NCBI GenBank assembly: GCA_014607495.2
Contig: CP053148.1
Location: 2,666,001 to 2,730,000, forward strand
DNA: 64,000 nt
Direction of reading: 5' to 3'
Source of the DNA: Carposina sasakii
Taxonomy: Eukaryota; Arthropoda; Insecta; Lepidoptera; Carposinidae
The position numbers and the translations under genes were made by a program. How positions within the stretch are numbered: the stretch's first letter is position 1; each line of letters starts with the position of its first letter. Positions 39,901-54,900 of the stretch are shown here, one piece after another. The notes below the pieces were generated by a model. That model was not told the origin of the DNA. It saw only the letters and a list, made by a program, of their open reading frames with translations, and ran no database searches.

Positions 39901-42900
39901 ACAATCTAGAATTATGACAATTTGCGCACAGCGGAGAAACATGCATACATACAGTGTTCCCAAAATAGGGGGTCAGATGTAAAAGGTCAGTAGCCAAAAC
40001 TGCAGGATCGCGATTGAGGTCCTACAGCCACGTTTAGCACAGTGGGGCCAGATTTAAATCAGTGACAAGTTGCTAGCTCATCGCCTGTCCTTAGCCAACT
40101 CTTACGACGTGCACGGAAGGAGATGCAGAAGAAAGGTCACGTTATTACCCGTTCCCTTACACTCTCCAAGGAACATGCGAATGCCCAACTTCCTACGCAT
40201 AGTCGTTTCGGCTACAGATATTAATTTAATGATCAGTTGCTAGCTTATCGCCTGATGGAATACCCGAGTTTCCCAGTCTCTGAGTATGCGATATGAAATA
40301 CTATGCTTAGACCAGACTAGACATATCCGATTTCATCTGTATCGGTCAAGCAATTTCTGAGGAGTTTCGTTACAAACACTGCGACGATAGAATTTTATTA
40401 TGAAAGGTATTTTATTTATAGAAAAACAGTTTAATTATTCGCATTTCGCGCGCAGCAATGTAGACATCCAATAATTTCACAAATCGTCGAAACATAAATA
40501 TGCAGCGACGGTATAAATATATAGATTTTGAAAGTCAAATTGGTTAAGCAGAATCGCAAGCATATACCAGGTGTAGGCTGGCCATTTGTTCTTCCTGATC
40601 AAAATGTGCATACATTAGTGAGTTCAGTTATCCTCGAATGAGGTAGGTCATCATTCGGAATCGGCTCGATATTAAGTTTGAATTGGTCAACTGTTTGGTA
40701 TTATGTGCACTATATTCGTGTGAATACCGCGGACATATAGACAAGTTTTTGTCCGCAGCGACGCGTTGTCTTTCACGTGGACTACAATATGTGCTCTCTT
40801 CCATACTCCTAATGATATTGAATGCAAAATTTAAAAGATTGGTTGAGATTAGATTCATTTATTGCATGAGGTAACAAACAAACTTACTTTCGCATTAATA
40901 GCTATACCTTCGACATATAGATTGTTCATAAATACCTACTAAACCAAGGTAAGTAGGTACTTCAAATAAAATAACACAAGATTTATTTGCGCCAAACTTT
41001 ATCGACTAAGCGACTATCGGCATAGCAACGACATTCAAAGCCCTTTAGCGGGGTTGTTTACATACATTCACAAAATATTTACACATATTCAAACACATCA
41101 CAAAACAAAGTAAACAACCCCGAGGCGCTCATTAGGCGGCTTTATTTATTCCTGTTTTTGAGCAAATATAAAAGAAAAATGACTTAAGTACATATTTTAT
41201 TTCAAAACATCTCCGTCCTAAGTTGTTGTACAATAACAAAAGCTTCGGACAATGTAAAATCGTGGGGATTTTAATTCTAAATAAATCGTTGAACTTATAT
41301 TTTAATGTTTTTGCCAAATAAATATTTAATGTACTCTCTCCGGTAAAAACACGTGTAACTTAAATATAATTAGAACAAAGCTTTTACTCAGAAGTGGACG
41401 CCAGATGCTGTATAGACAGATAATAAAAATATTCTAACAAAAAGAAAAAACCTGAATCGGTAAAAAATACCCAGTGTCTCGAGAAAACCCATTTAAGAAC
41501 GCGCCAAAGACATATACATACAAACAAACTTACATACATACATAGAAAAACATACCATCCTGGCGAAATATGGCTCAAAAGTGTACAGTGCAAAGCATTA
41601 TGGGTCAATAGCTAATAAGGTAACTGCAGCCGTAGTGCGTCAATGTGATTGGTTAATCAAACGCATGCAGGCTTGCCGACTAATTGCTTGTGTGGGTAGG
41701 ATAAAATTGAAATTGAGAATTTAGAATGAGACTGAAATTACGTAATTTTATTTTAGGACTTCACTGTTATACATCAGCTGCATCTAGTCCAATACAAGTC
41801 GACTTAAAAATTGTACTGACGATTTAAATCCTCGCAAACAGAGCCAAAAGATGTGAGAAAACAAATTCTGGAAAATGGGACTTTGGTCTGAGAGCCCATA
41901 GTCAATGAAATATACGGAGTTCCAATGGCGATTTTGTTGGGCTCGTAGTTACGATTGGAGATCGACCGTGTTATTACAAACAAAATTAAAACATTGTTTG
42001 AGCTAAATTTTGCCTATATTTGACAAATATTTCACACATTTTGCTGTTAATTGTCATTTTAAAACCATGTCTAGACGCAGTTTTGTAGTAACGCCGCTAT
42101 ATACAAAATTTTAACACACTATGTGATGTAATCAATATTTTAGGGCAACTATTTAATGAAAAACATACCGTCGAATTAATAACCTCTCTTGTTTTGTAAC
42201 TCGGTTAAAAAGGAAAACTAATGCTGTATAAACACTCACCGTCTTAACCATGTTGAACATGGTCAGTATGTGGTATTCGTTGCACAGAAACGCGTCAGTA
42301 TCCACCGTGATGTAATTATGTAGAACTGGCATCATGTCCGTGAAATAGTCGAAGCCTTCCTTCTCGAATACTTGGTAAAGAGTCTCTAACACCTTCCACA
42401 AATCTGCCGATATCGATTTCTCGGTCACACAGTAGAGGAGTGTCATAGCTTCTTCGTAGTATTCTGGAATAAGGTGATTTTATAAATGAAATTGTATGTA
42501 TGTATTAATATATAAATGGAATATGTTGTTGCATACATCCTTGTTTTTTCTTTACTAATTATCAATATTTTGGTGAATTTTGAATAAGTACGTATATATT
42601 TATGTATTTGAAATATAAATAATGGTGGGTAATTATTTATATATTTTTTTAATACTTAGTAAAGGGTAGTTAATTCGGTAAGTAATGTTTGGGTTTAGAG
42701 GTTTAATAATTAGTTTTACTAATTTACTAATTTCTATAATCCTGAGGATGCCACGGTTGTTGGCGAAGAGATTATAATTTTTGACGCAATGTATCGATGC
42801 TAGGTGCTCGGTCTGGTTTCTCATGGCGAGAGTTAGTGCCGCAATTATGAGTATCAGATCCGAGGGTCAGTGGAGGACCCGGTGGTGGGCGCACATAACC

Positions 42901-45900
42901 AAGCAAAGATCGGCAAGACCTAGGGACGACATAACCAAGTCGGCAAGGCAAGAGGACCGGTTAAAGATGGCACTGGACAGGGAATACATGGCTATAAATA
43001 AGTAACACCTATGAGATAGAAACAGTAACATATCGCATGTAATCGCCAACTCACCGATAAAATTATGATGTATTATACTGGCGACAACACGGAGCACTGT
43101 CTTCTCAAGCTGTGCCATGATCTCCGGGCTGTCTCCCATAACGTTCAGCACCGTTTCCATTGTCGCTAACAATCCCATGGCTATTATCGCCTTCTCATCC
43201 GCTCCGGAGTCTGTTTCCACTACCGACGAGAATGTAGCGGCCAGATTCTCCATAATTTCAAACGCCATTGGCATTAGCTGCTCGCTGTAAAGCGGCACGA
43301 TCTTTTGCAGCACGTTCGCTAAGCTGTCGTTTTCCGTCGTGCGTATTATAGCTAACAGCTCTCTGGTGACTTGCGTGATCTGCGGCTCGAGTAACTCGGT
43401 AACCGTTGGCTGGTGAGTGAACAGCATTTGTAACGCGATGGCCGCTTCGACTCTAACTGGCAACTCCCTGTCGGTTAGCAACGCGTTGACTGTCAAACGG
43501 ACAGCTTCTACTAGTAATGCCTCGTTCTTATACTTGATATTGGCGTAGCAATGCAGTACCCAGCAGGCTCTAGCCCGCATAAATCCTAGGGTGTTGTGAA
43601 ACTCCGGAAACACGTATTGACTGACAAGCGAGTCGATTTCATCCTTGTACATTTTCTTTTTGAGCAGCAGCTCGTTTAGCGAGCCGACCATGTGTAGGGC
43701 GCCGTCCTTTTGCCGCGGCCCGTACTCCCCGTTTTGACTGGTCAGAACTTGCATACACAGCTGCATAGTTCGACCCAGCATGTCTTTCCTCTTTTTACAG
43801 CAGGATATTAGTAAGATTTGCGCCGCCGTCACCGGTGAGACGAAGTCTTCAAATATGTCTAAGAAGGAAGGAATGATAAATAAATTAATATTCACACACT
43901 TCACAACACATTAACTTAGTCCCACGTTAAGGTCCCTAAGTTCTTGTGTCGTGGGTACTAAGCAACGGTATGTAAATACATAGTTAAATATGTAGAAACA
44001 TCCATGACGCTGAAACAAACATCAATATTCATCATATCAATGTTTGCACCTACCGGGATTCGAACCTAGGACGTATGGCATCGCAGGCAGGGTCACTTCA
44101 TTACATCAATCGGCCGTCCGAATGAATGATATATGTATACAAATATTAGTTGTAATATAAAGGTAAATGCTGTGTATATGTAATACTATAAAATTATTAA
44201 TAAAGAAATGGAAAAAATTCCTCACCCGGGTGGGAATCGAACCCACGACCTCTGCATCCGCGTGTCATTGCTCTAACCACTGATATATAATACTGATATG
44301 AGTGATATGTAATATTGTTTCAATGTGTTCTACTGTGAGTGTATCTAAATAAATAAATAATACCTTTTTAATAGAGATATCCTTATTTCACAATCAGCGA
44401 TCATGAGCGGTTGGCATAACTGACGCAACACATATCACTAACACTAATCGAGAATAAACAGTAAATTCCTTACCAAATTTCATCCTGATGTATTCCTGAG
44501 GGTCATTATTCCACAGTTCCTCATCTGACTCCGAGTACGACATCAACGGGAAGATGACTTCCTGGATGATCGCGAACATGTGAGGCTTCAGCAGTTTCCA
44601 GGAATGAGCGTGTGACACACTGCCGGACAAACATACATACTTATACATATTATGTAGCGGAGCCATCTACAGGACACAGGCAGAACCATATTTCTACTAT
44701 CTTTATATTTATTTCTTTTTTAACTTTTTAATTTAATTTAATTAATTTTTTAATTTATTACTATATTATATTTCTTATTAGAACCATATCCTAGAACGCT
44801 ATTGTCTCTTTCCAAATTCGATGTGCAATATCTACTGCCGCCGCGTACTCTAAAAAAGTTGAGATCCGTATCCGTATCGCGGATCTTAAGACCACATATC
44901 CTATTTTTAACAATCCTGCACACCACTAATACCAATACATGGGCCAAACAATAACTGGTGGCCCGGTGGGGCCGGAAGCGATTCCCTTTTCAACACGCCC
45001 ACACATCTACACCCCCACACATCTACACACCCACACATCTACACATCTACACATGGCTGTGTTGACAAATGCGATAGACAGAACTGCAGAATCAAAATGG
45101 TACTGCCTCGTTGAGCATAGCCGGATCAGATTTCAAAGATTTGTGACAAGTTGCTAGCTTATTGCCTGAGAGGATGCCATTGAGTTCTTTTGTCGACTAA
45201 GCATGAGTCATAAACAATCTTTAATATTATAAAATTATTAATAAAGAAAATGGAAAAAATTCTTCACCCGAGTGGGAATCGAACCCACGACCTCTGCAAC
45301 CGTGCTAGTGCTCTTACCATCTTTAATATCACATATTATTATGCAGTTAAAGACGTTGCACACTGCATCTGTGATATTTGATATACGCAGATTATAGAAG
45401 TTGATGTGTTGACAGAATGGGGATGATGACAGTTATTTTATTTGTATTTATGTCGAAAGATCATCAAATAAACCTTTGCGTAAGGAAAATCTTTGCTAGC
45501 GTGAAAACTTTCCTAAGATATAACATTTTTAAAATTGCAATTTTAGATTTTGTAAGCGCGAAAAATAACTTTTGTTCGACAGCTATTTTAACTTTTGCGT
45601 TTATAAATATGGTCACATAACTGGTGGTCATGAAATGTTGTAATTTTGAATTAACTTCACATTTTAAAAATAGACTTTCCCAAATAACTTTGAAGGCTTA
45701 TTACTACCTCATTTGGACACTTAATCAAATTTGAATTTTACAGATGGGTATGATTTTGATGATTAATTCTGATAAGCATAAATTGTCAATAAGTTTCAAA
45801 TATTGTCATCATCTCAATTATGTACACAAAGACATGATAATATTTAATGTAGTGTGGGTACACTTTGAATACAATTTTATTGGTACAATTCGACCGCCTT

Positions 45901-48900
45901 ATTACAAATCTTCAAAACCAAATGAATGATTTAGCAAAAAATATACAACTATTAACGTATATTATACGTAATAGAAGGGTCGATTAGGACGCAATTATCA
46001 GGCATAGCTATGAAAAAAAATTACACAGTACTAAAAGTAAAACCATACATAATAATAAAAAAAAAGAATTAATAGAACTTACCACTGATCAATATAACTT
46101 ATCGTTTGCTGCAACACCCTCGGAGAAACATAAACCTTGTTTCTATATTGGTCTAGGACTTTCAGGAGTACCTCCAGGATGCCTCTCGTGAACGTGGTCA
46201 GGTACCATTCGGCAAACTGCACGTACTCTTCCCGGGTATTGAGTGGGCTTCCGTACCTGTTGGAAAGTTTTTACTTAGTGGAGACAAAACAACGGCATAA
46301 AAGTTATATCCGCAGTAGCTGTTGTTATGGATTCGTAGTCTCTTCACTACTCTCGGGCGCAGAGTTTTTACAAGGGCACCGTGAACTGGGAGTCATATTA
46401 CGCTCAAAGTAAACAGAAACAGGACTGGAAGAAGAAAAGCATTTAAAGTTTTATTATGGTCAGCTCCCTCGACTTGATCATTTACGGACTTAAATGTATG
46501 TAGAAGTCATGTACTTTTGGTAAGGGCCCTACTTAAAACTTGGCCTTCCACCAGGGCAGCTCCATTCGCTCGTCCTCGTCCACCTGAAGGGTTTCCTCTG
46601 GCACTGGCATCTCCATCACCACTCGCAGCACTTCCATCCACTTTGTGAACACTTCTTTAGTTATAAGTTCTAGCGGCAAAATATACTGCGAAAGAAATCT
46701 CCATTTGAGTGTGACCTGATAACTCAGTTGGTTAGAGCGATGCACGGAATGCCAGAGGTCGTGAGTTCAAATCTCACTCGGGTGAAAAATGTTTCATTTT
46801 CTTATTAATATTTATAATATGTCATTAGAGATTCATTTGTTCTTGGTTAGTTTAAAAAATGAATTTCCTAACTACTCGTAGATGATTCCTAGCATACGAG
46901 TAAAACCTGAATAACATAGTCTTTAAAGTCTCTTTTATGATATTTATACAGGAACGTTACTTACTAGAGCGAAAGGATAAGACTGACTAGGGCAACAACC
47001 GTATGATGAATTTTGTGAGAGCGAGATGTCTCACTTTTAAACAACAAATCTACAGAGCTAAGTAATAACTAGGCAAGTGTTTCTACTTGGTGTATAAAAA
47101 GGGATTGTCAACCACTTCTATCAGCCCTAATTAATTCAGTCCTGGCTCGAGAACGAGTGTGTATTCTAATTTTTAAGTCTTTTTTTTACATGCAAACTAC
47201 ATACACTTAGTTTATCTAGTTATTAATAGCTTATATTTTATTGCATACAAATTTAAAATAGACACATAAATTACAAAGGTACTGGAGAAATGTACAATGG
47301 TGTGCTTATCTCTTCAAGAGATTTCTTCTAGCAGGACCAAAAGAAGTGAAGGAATAGAACAAAAGTAAAGGGTAACAGATGTGCACAAACAGAACTAGAA
47401 ATTAAACAATGAACCTTAAAACTACTCAATAAACTACACATAATATACTTATAACAAATAAACTACATAAACGTACATACAATACACTTAATAAATATAT
47501 ACAATTTTTTTTTTTTTTTTTTATTTGGATAACATACAGCCTAATCACATAAGTGTACAGATAGGAAGAACAGGGCTAATTTATAATATACAATAATATA
47601 ATACAATGGAAAGGTAAGAAACAAATATGGAAAATTATACTAACACAAGGTTAGGTAGTGCTCCTTTAGTTTTGCCTTAAAGGATTCGACACTCCTGCAA
47701 TTTTTTGCCTTTGCTGTGAACGGTATCATTATACTGTCATAGTAGATAAAGGAGTGGCCGACAGTCGCAAGATGTTCAAATTATGCCTACTACCTAAAAT
47801 TATAGCCTGAGATTTAGTAGGGTCAACAAGAAGGCCAAATGCCTTCGCCCAAGACAAGATGTTTCCCAGGTCTTCATTCATTCCCGTCACTGCTAACCCC
47901 ACGTTATCAACCTTGAAATGTCTGTAAATCTGCAGATCGTCGGCATAAAGATGAAAGTAAGAAGAGACGACTTCAGTAATGGAATTAATAAAGATGGAGA
48001 AAAGAAGACGTGACAATACACTGCCTTGTGGTACACCTGCAGTGAGGTCACACCAGAGCGAGGCAGTACCACCAGAACGAATGAACTGCTGTCTGCCATA
48101 TAAATAGGAATGAAACCATTCTATAGCCAGAGGAGATATGTTAAGCGAACAAAGGGTAGCAAGTAAAATGTCATGGTCTAACACTGTTGAAAGCACTACT
48201 CAAGTCCAGCAAAGTGAGGATTGTGAGTTGCTGGTTATCAGTAGCCCTTCGAACATCATCAGTAACTTGAATCAGAGCAGTTGCTGTACTGTGTCCAGAT
48301 CAGAAATCCGGATTGGAAGGGGGATAAAAGGTTATTTTTTACTAAAAACGACGGATAGCTGTTGGTGCACTAAAGATTCGAGAGCTTTGGAAATAATAAG
48401 AAGGATTGAAATGGGACGGTACTGCGAGAAGGAAAAAAGATTAGATGTTTAATAACAGGAAAGGAATAACAAGTGCCTTTTCCAAGCAGAAGGAAAAGTG
48501 CTTACACTAAGGAAAAACTAAAAATATGCTCAATGATAGGAACCAGTTCATCAAGGATAGGATGAAGTATTTGAGAGCAAATCTCGTCAACACCAACAGC
48601 TTTGGAGGAAATGGCAAGGATGGCTTTCTTAATATCACTCGTGGAAATAGATTTGAAAGTAAAGGAGGAGCAATCGGGCTTCGGCTTATTATGTAGATTC
48701 GAAATAGAGAAAAAGGAAAAATGATTGTTAAGAGCATTAAGGCCAACGTTAACCATAGGAGTATCAGAACATTTGCCAATGCCATGGGACTTAAGAAATT
48801 TCCAAACTTGGTTGGGGCTATACTTTTCTATTGATTTTTATTTTTTTTTATTTTATTTTCTTTATTTAGGAAACCAAACAGCATTACATGATAATATATA

Positions 48901-51900
48901 TTTATACAAATGTCTCTTAACATAAGCTAAAAGCTGGTATCCCTAGAGTAACTAAATATAAATCACCGAGAAGTAGTACTAATTTTTAACTTAACTATTT
49001 TTTTAAATTTTTTATTTCCTATTCAGCCGTTACACAGAGTAGATAGTTTTTAATAGTAAAGGCGTATAATGAATAATTGAACAATAATACATAAGTATTT
49101 AGTATTAAATTATGTTATAGATATCAGACCTCAGACTTAAGTACCTACAAAAAATGTAATGTAAGTTGTAAACTTACAAGTAACAACAACAATAATTAAC
49201 TAATCATTATATTTGTGAAAAAGGTGAAATGTTTATTTATTGCGTATTAGACTAGTACGTAAGGCAGAACGAAGTTAACCAGGTCAAATAGTAGTAGGCA
49301 CAAAATTGGGAAACAATTAAGGTAAGGTTTTGATAGTAGTTTATTTTAAAAAATAGTTTTAGAGTGACAAAATGGATCTATATCGTAGAAACGCAGATTA
49401 TTGCTGGTGCAAATACGATTAATAGGTGAGTTTTGGGCGTATTTAGTATGCGTTAAAGCTGTAGCGAAAAACTGTGTATGTCTTGTGCGGTACACTGGCA
49501 CTGAGAATTGAATCAAAGACAACAAGTGTGGACTGTCCAGTCGACCATGGAGTATGTCATGAAGCAGCAGTTGGTCGAGCAATAATCTGCGATCAGCTAA
49601 GGATAGAATTTTATTTGATGCATGTATATGTCGTCTTTTTTCATCTCTACACAAACGACTACATCTGTTACGTAAGTTTTTGTAAGTATCAAAATTCTCT
49701 AAGGAAGGGAAATGTTTATTTTTGCGTTTGGCGAGATCACGCTTTAACATAATCTTTTTTATGTTATCATTCAACCATGGCGCAGGAAGATGTTTTACTT
49801 TAACATTTTTTAGAGGAGCAAATTTATCAAATAGACCTATCAAAATATTATTAATATTATGAATTTTGGCATCAACAGTTTGACAATCAAGAACAGGAGA
49901 CCAGTCAATAGCAGAAGTTTCACATTTAAGCGCTTCCAGATCCATGCTTTTAAAGCTGCGAAGTAGAAGAAACTTAGCCTTACGCTTAGGTGACTTCATT
50001 TTATACGAAAGGTAAATAAGGTCGTGATATGGAAAGGGAGCGTCAAGTTGACCGTGAGCAGAGAGCTTTTTTTAATTGGAGACAATAATGAGGTCAAGAA
50101 GAGAAGGAGGGCAGTGTGGAGCATGGTGAGTAGAAGAGAGAGGCAAGATATTCAAATTGAGAGAAGTGATTATAGAGTTAAGTTTACTGGAGCGAGACAG
50201 CGAGCGGTAGTCGTTCTTAATGGGACATGTATTAAAGTCGCCAAGGATAATTGTGTCGTCATAAAGAGGACAAAACGTGTCTAATAAAGATTCGAATAGC
50301 TCTGTGAATTTGAAGTTTAAAAGTGAGACATCTCGCTCTCGTCAAATTCATCATATGGGTGCAGGAGTTGCTTACCTTAATAAGGCCATAGAAGCATTTC
50401 AAGATCTGTTTCTGAATGAACACAGACTCGGCTGACGTTTCCGTCTGCAGGTTTAACATCAGGTTGTACAGCTGCGGCAGCAACAGGTTCATAGCCTCGA
50501 TCAGTGGCGCCCTCTTGTCTCCATTCTGGTATTCATAGTTCTTGATCAACTGGTACAAACACAGAAGGGCACCCATCCACTGATTTGGGTCCGGGTTCTG
50601 GAGGTATATTGAGACTTTGTCGACAATCTGCGTCCATTTTGATGGGAAATCATGTTTGATGATGGTTTTCAGGCAAACACTGAGTTGCACCCTAATTATG
50701 TCAGGAGCCTGCACTATGGCTTCTATGATGCTATTCCTAATCATTGCGCGGTCTTGCTCGTGGACGCTGAAGGGGACTGGCTCGCCTTCCTCCACCTCTT
50801 TCTCCTGCCATCCTGAGGTCACGAGGTTCTTGAGGTACACAACGCCAGCTTGTCTCACGGGTATGGGTATGTCATTTTGCATAACCACTTGTAGGAGCGA
50901 CGGCGCGAAGCCAATTATTTTGTGGATCTGCAACAAAGGTGAACTTTGGTACCGACCGACAGAGCCTGCACGGAAGACAAACATACATAATATGGGTAGC
51001 CAGGATCTTAAAGAAGCCTGAGGCACATTAAGCATAGCGGGGATAGATGTAAATGGTCAGTGACAAGTTGTTAGCTGACCTGACGGAATGCCCAAGTTCT
51101 TATGACATGCACGAAAAAAGACGCAGCTAATGTATTCTAGTGAAGCCCTGCATCAGTAAAGGACAATTTCAGTACAAGGAGTGGAGAACTTAAAATTATT
51201 GTAGGTGATTTGATGAGGTCAAATCGCACAAAGGAACCACAGAAGTTATATAGACGGCCGATTGGTGTAGTAGGTAGTGACCCTGCCTGCGACGCCATAG
51301 GCCCTGGGTTCGAATCCCGATAGTTGCAAACATTGATATGATGAATATCGATGTTTGTTTCCGAGTCATGGATGTCACCAAATATACCGTTGCTTAGTAC
51401 CCACGACACAAGACCTTAGGGATCTTAATGTGGGACTAGGTTAATGTGTTGTGTAGTGTGTGAATATTTATAAAAAAAAAGAAGTAGAAGATTTGCATTC
51501 GCAGCCGCTTCTTTGTCACCAAACCTACACGAGGGTAAGACTATATTTTCTTATAAGATTTACTAGAGATTGTTTCTAATCTATACATATAAAAAAATGT
51601 AATGGATCGCTGTCTGTACATGGAAGATATATGAGAAAAAAATATTATAGAATACCTTTATCAACGCAATAGTACCCAAAACAATGATTTTTGGAATTTT
51701 TGTCTGTTTGTGCGTTTGTGCACGCTAATCTCAGAAACGGCTAAACAGATTTTGATGCAGTTTTCAGGAATATATTGTGACAGGTCCCACTTAAGATATA
51801 GGCTACTTTTTATCCCGGGTAAATGTTTTTATCCCGGATAATTTCGATATATATTTTTTTTTTCTGTAGTCCACGCGGACGAGTCGCGGGCGTCCACTAG

Positions 51901-54900
51901 TTTGTAATAAAATTCATGGCCACAATGGATAGAAATAAATATTGCTGAGATGTTAAGAATCACAGAAGAAGAGGATTCGCGTTCGCATCCACTTCTGATA
52001 TAAACCTTCAGATGATGTTTTATCTGCATTTAAATAATTACATGCAATTAAGAGAAAAGGCAGATAAAAAATGGAAAAATTCATGATAAACCAGCGTCAC
52101 ATGTATATTGACGAGAATAACGGGACATATAAGAATACAAATTCGCTGTCCATAGTTATTTGCTTTCGCATTTTTCTTCATAAATAGGCAATGAGTTGGT
52201 CGCATATAGTTAAAGATCTTTAGGTTAGCGAGGTAATTTACGAATATTTCATTCTCGGTGGCAGTAACAGCAAACATTGTTATGCTAAATACGTTTGCTT
52301 TTCAGTTATGCATAGTTCTTTACCTGTTAGATTACAAATGGGTAGCTGCAAATACCAAACGATACGAGGCCTGACTAGGTTAATGGGTTGCGAAGATTGT
52401 GAATTTTTCAGTTATCCTGCGCTTGTGTACACAGCTTAGTGTCCAATCTTCTTCTATACATATAATAAAATTATAACGGATCAATGTTTGTGCACGCTAA
52501 TCTCTGAAACGGCTGGACCGATTTCGATGCAGTTTTCAGGAACACTGGGTGTAAAAAGACAACTTTGTTCTTTTAATACCTCATATTCTTTGCAACATCA
52601 CGATCATTTTTTTCTATGGAAGCACCCCTGGGAAACCACGGGTTTCCAAGATATTGAGGTCCAAATTTACATTAATATTATGTTTTTTTTACATAAATCC
52701 ATCTGAATTTTTTTTCAAAGATACAATGTCAAAATAAAATGTTAGTTTTGTAGGTACATTTGTACTTTGCACATCAAACTAATACATAAAAAAATAACAT
52801 CGGTTAAGTTACACGAGTTTAAAAGTTTGAAAAATTTAACAACCTAAAACATACAATTTTACCCATATTGAAGTATCTAATTGATTAAAATACTTTATTA
52901 ATATCTGCATCTATTAATAAACAATTTTTATTGTTTAAAAGATTTGAAAAACGTCAAAGTTTATTTTGTTTGCAAAAAAAAATTTGTAGGTCTCTACTTG
53001 CTCAGCTTGTGCACCTAATTAATAGAAAGAGTACACTTAATTTACCTACCTACTTGTCATATTACCTATTAACTATATTATTTATTTTAGTTCAAGATAT
53101 CTAATTAATGTAAAATACTTTATCTATATTTTTCTGCTAGCTCCTCTTCTGTTAATACAGAGGTTTTAGAGTCATTTATGACTTGCATCGAAATGTTGAT
53201 ATTAATGTGGACAATTTCTAATGGACACCCGTGTGGCCAACAATATATAACGTTTATAAAATAAGTCTTAAGGAAATTCTCATATGCATACTTCAACTTT
53301 TTTATAAATACCAAATACTTTTGCTTCTAGCCTAGACTCGTGAATTTGAGACATATCCACTTTATTCTTTCGCTGTATGAAATCAGTGCTACTATGACTC
53401 TACCTAATTCCGACCTCTGGTTATATAAAACATTTTTATTAATCAAATTGTGATCTTTGAAACCCTATTAAACCTGGTAGTTGACTGATGATAGTGAAGT
53501 TAAATAATTTACCCACCTTTCTAAAATTCGGAGCGTTTCAAAAATATTTTGCCGGCTCGTATTCTTGAATTCCAAGGGGAAACTTTATTCATTTTTTACG
53601 TAGAATATAAAAACGAAATATAAAAATTCATGCATATACCCACCCTATTACAGAGTTGCATCGTAAATTTTTCTGTTGATTACGCGGACAAACTATCATG
53701 GCAAACCTAAATTAAAGATAAGGTATACTTCCAAATGACATTTTAAACAATCGCGTGTAAAGTATGTGAATTTCTTGAGCAACAAATAAGAAATTGTACG
53801 CTATCAAGTTTTTGTTGTTCATTTCAAATCCGAAGCTGCATTTTATTTAAAACTAGGGATCCGCCTCGGCTTTGCACAGGTGTAATGCTCTTTCACATGG
53901 ACAAAGACGTGGGCGGCCGTTATAGAAAAGTTTTTTTTTTTACTTTTTCAGGCATTAAAAAAAAAAAAATCTCTCCGTAAGAACCATCCTCGTACACCAA
54001 GGAATATTCTAAAAAAAGAATCAGCGAAATCGGTTCAGACGTTCTCGAGATTCGCGCTTAGCAACATATGGTGCGATAAAAAAAAAATTTAAATGTAACT
54101 GGTATGTACATAAGAATGTAAAAAAGTTATTTATTTTTATAGGAAAACTGCAAAAAATCCCCACCATGTGCACACAGTACCAAAATATGCCTATCTGATG
54201 TTCTAGCTAATCTCTGAAACGGCTGGACCGATTTTGACGGAACTTTCAGATATTCCCGAAATTGCAAAGGAAACGGCAAATAATAGATCCTCTGAAATTA
54301 ATGCAGACGAAATCGCGGGCGGCTGCTAGTTTTACGCACTTTTGACTAAATTCACGTTGTATCGTTTGGCTGTGGATTGAAAAACCTTATTGGGGCTTAC
54401 TGTATTGTTCTGACTATCTGATTGGGAAAATTCGATTTCTCGTAACAACGGGATACTTTGAGCAAAAACTCCCAGAGACATTATGCTTTTATTCTATACC
54501 AATACAGTATACCACATTATTAGGGTACCATACATTAAAAGGTAACCCTTATATAACTATTTTGCTATCTGTCTGTCAAGACTAGGGTTACCATATGACA
54601 GGCGTTTGCCGCATTTTCAAATTACGCGATATCCTTTTTTATTATTATCTGTTGTCTTTTACTTATTTATTACCTGCAGCGTTTTGCTTTAGACTGGCAT
54701 TTTTCTGAAAAATCAGGCATTTTAGGTACCATGTACAGGCACCCCTCTATTTACATATGGTAACCCTAGTCAAGACCCTATTCCTCATGAACGCGTGGAG
54801 GTATCAAGCTTAAATTTATATCAAACTAGTGGACGCCCGCGAATCCGTCCGCGTGGACTACAGAAAAAACAAAACGTTGAAATTATCCCGGATAAAAACA

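Noticed and set aside
43000..43043. Possible split of importin-7 into two genes at intron 6
   Set aside because: Phases and family similarity continue unbroken from exon 6 to exon 7 (HHNFI then EYYEEAMTL); nothing suggests a break.
44222..44285. Possible tRNA gene (minus strand)
   Set aside because: A- and B-box-like words are present, but no acceptor stem or complete cloverleaf can be formed, and the same sequence recurs at 45262, 46715 and 63072. It is a SINE head.
51253..51330. Possible tRNA gene (plus strand)
   Set aside because: Same reasoning: it is the head of a multi-copy SINE with a non-tRNA tail.
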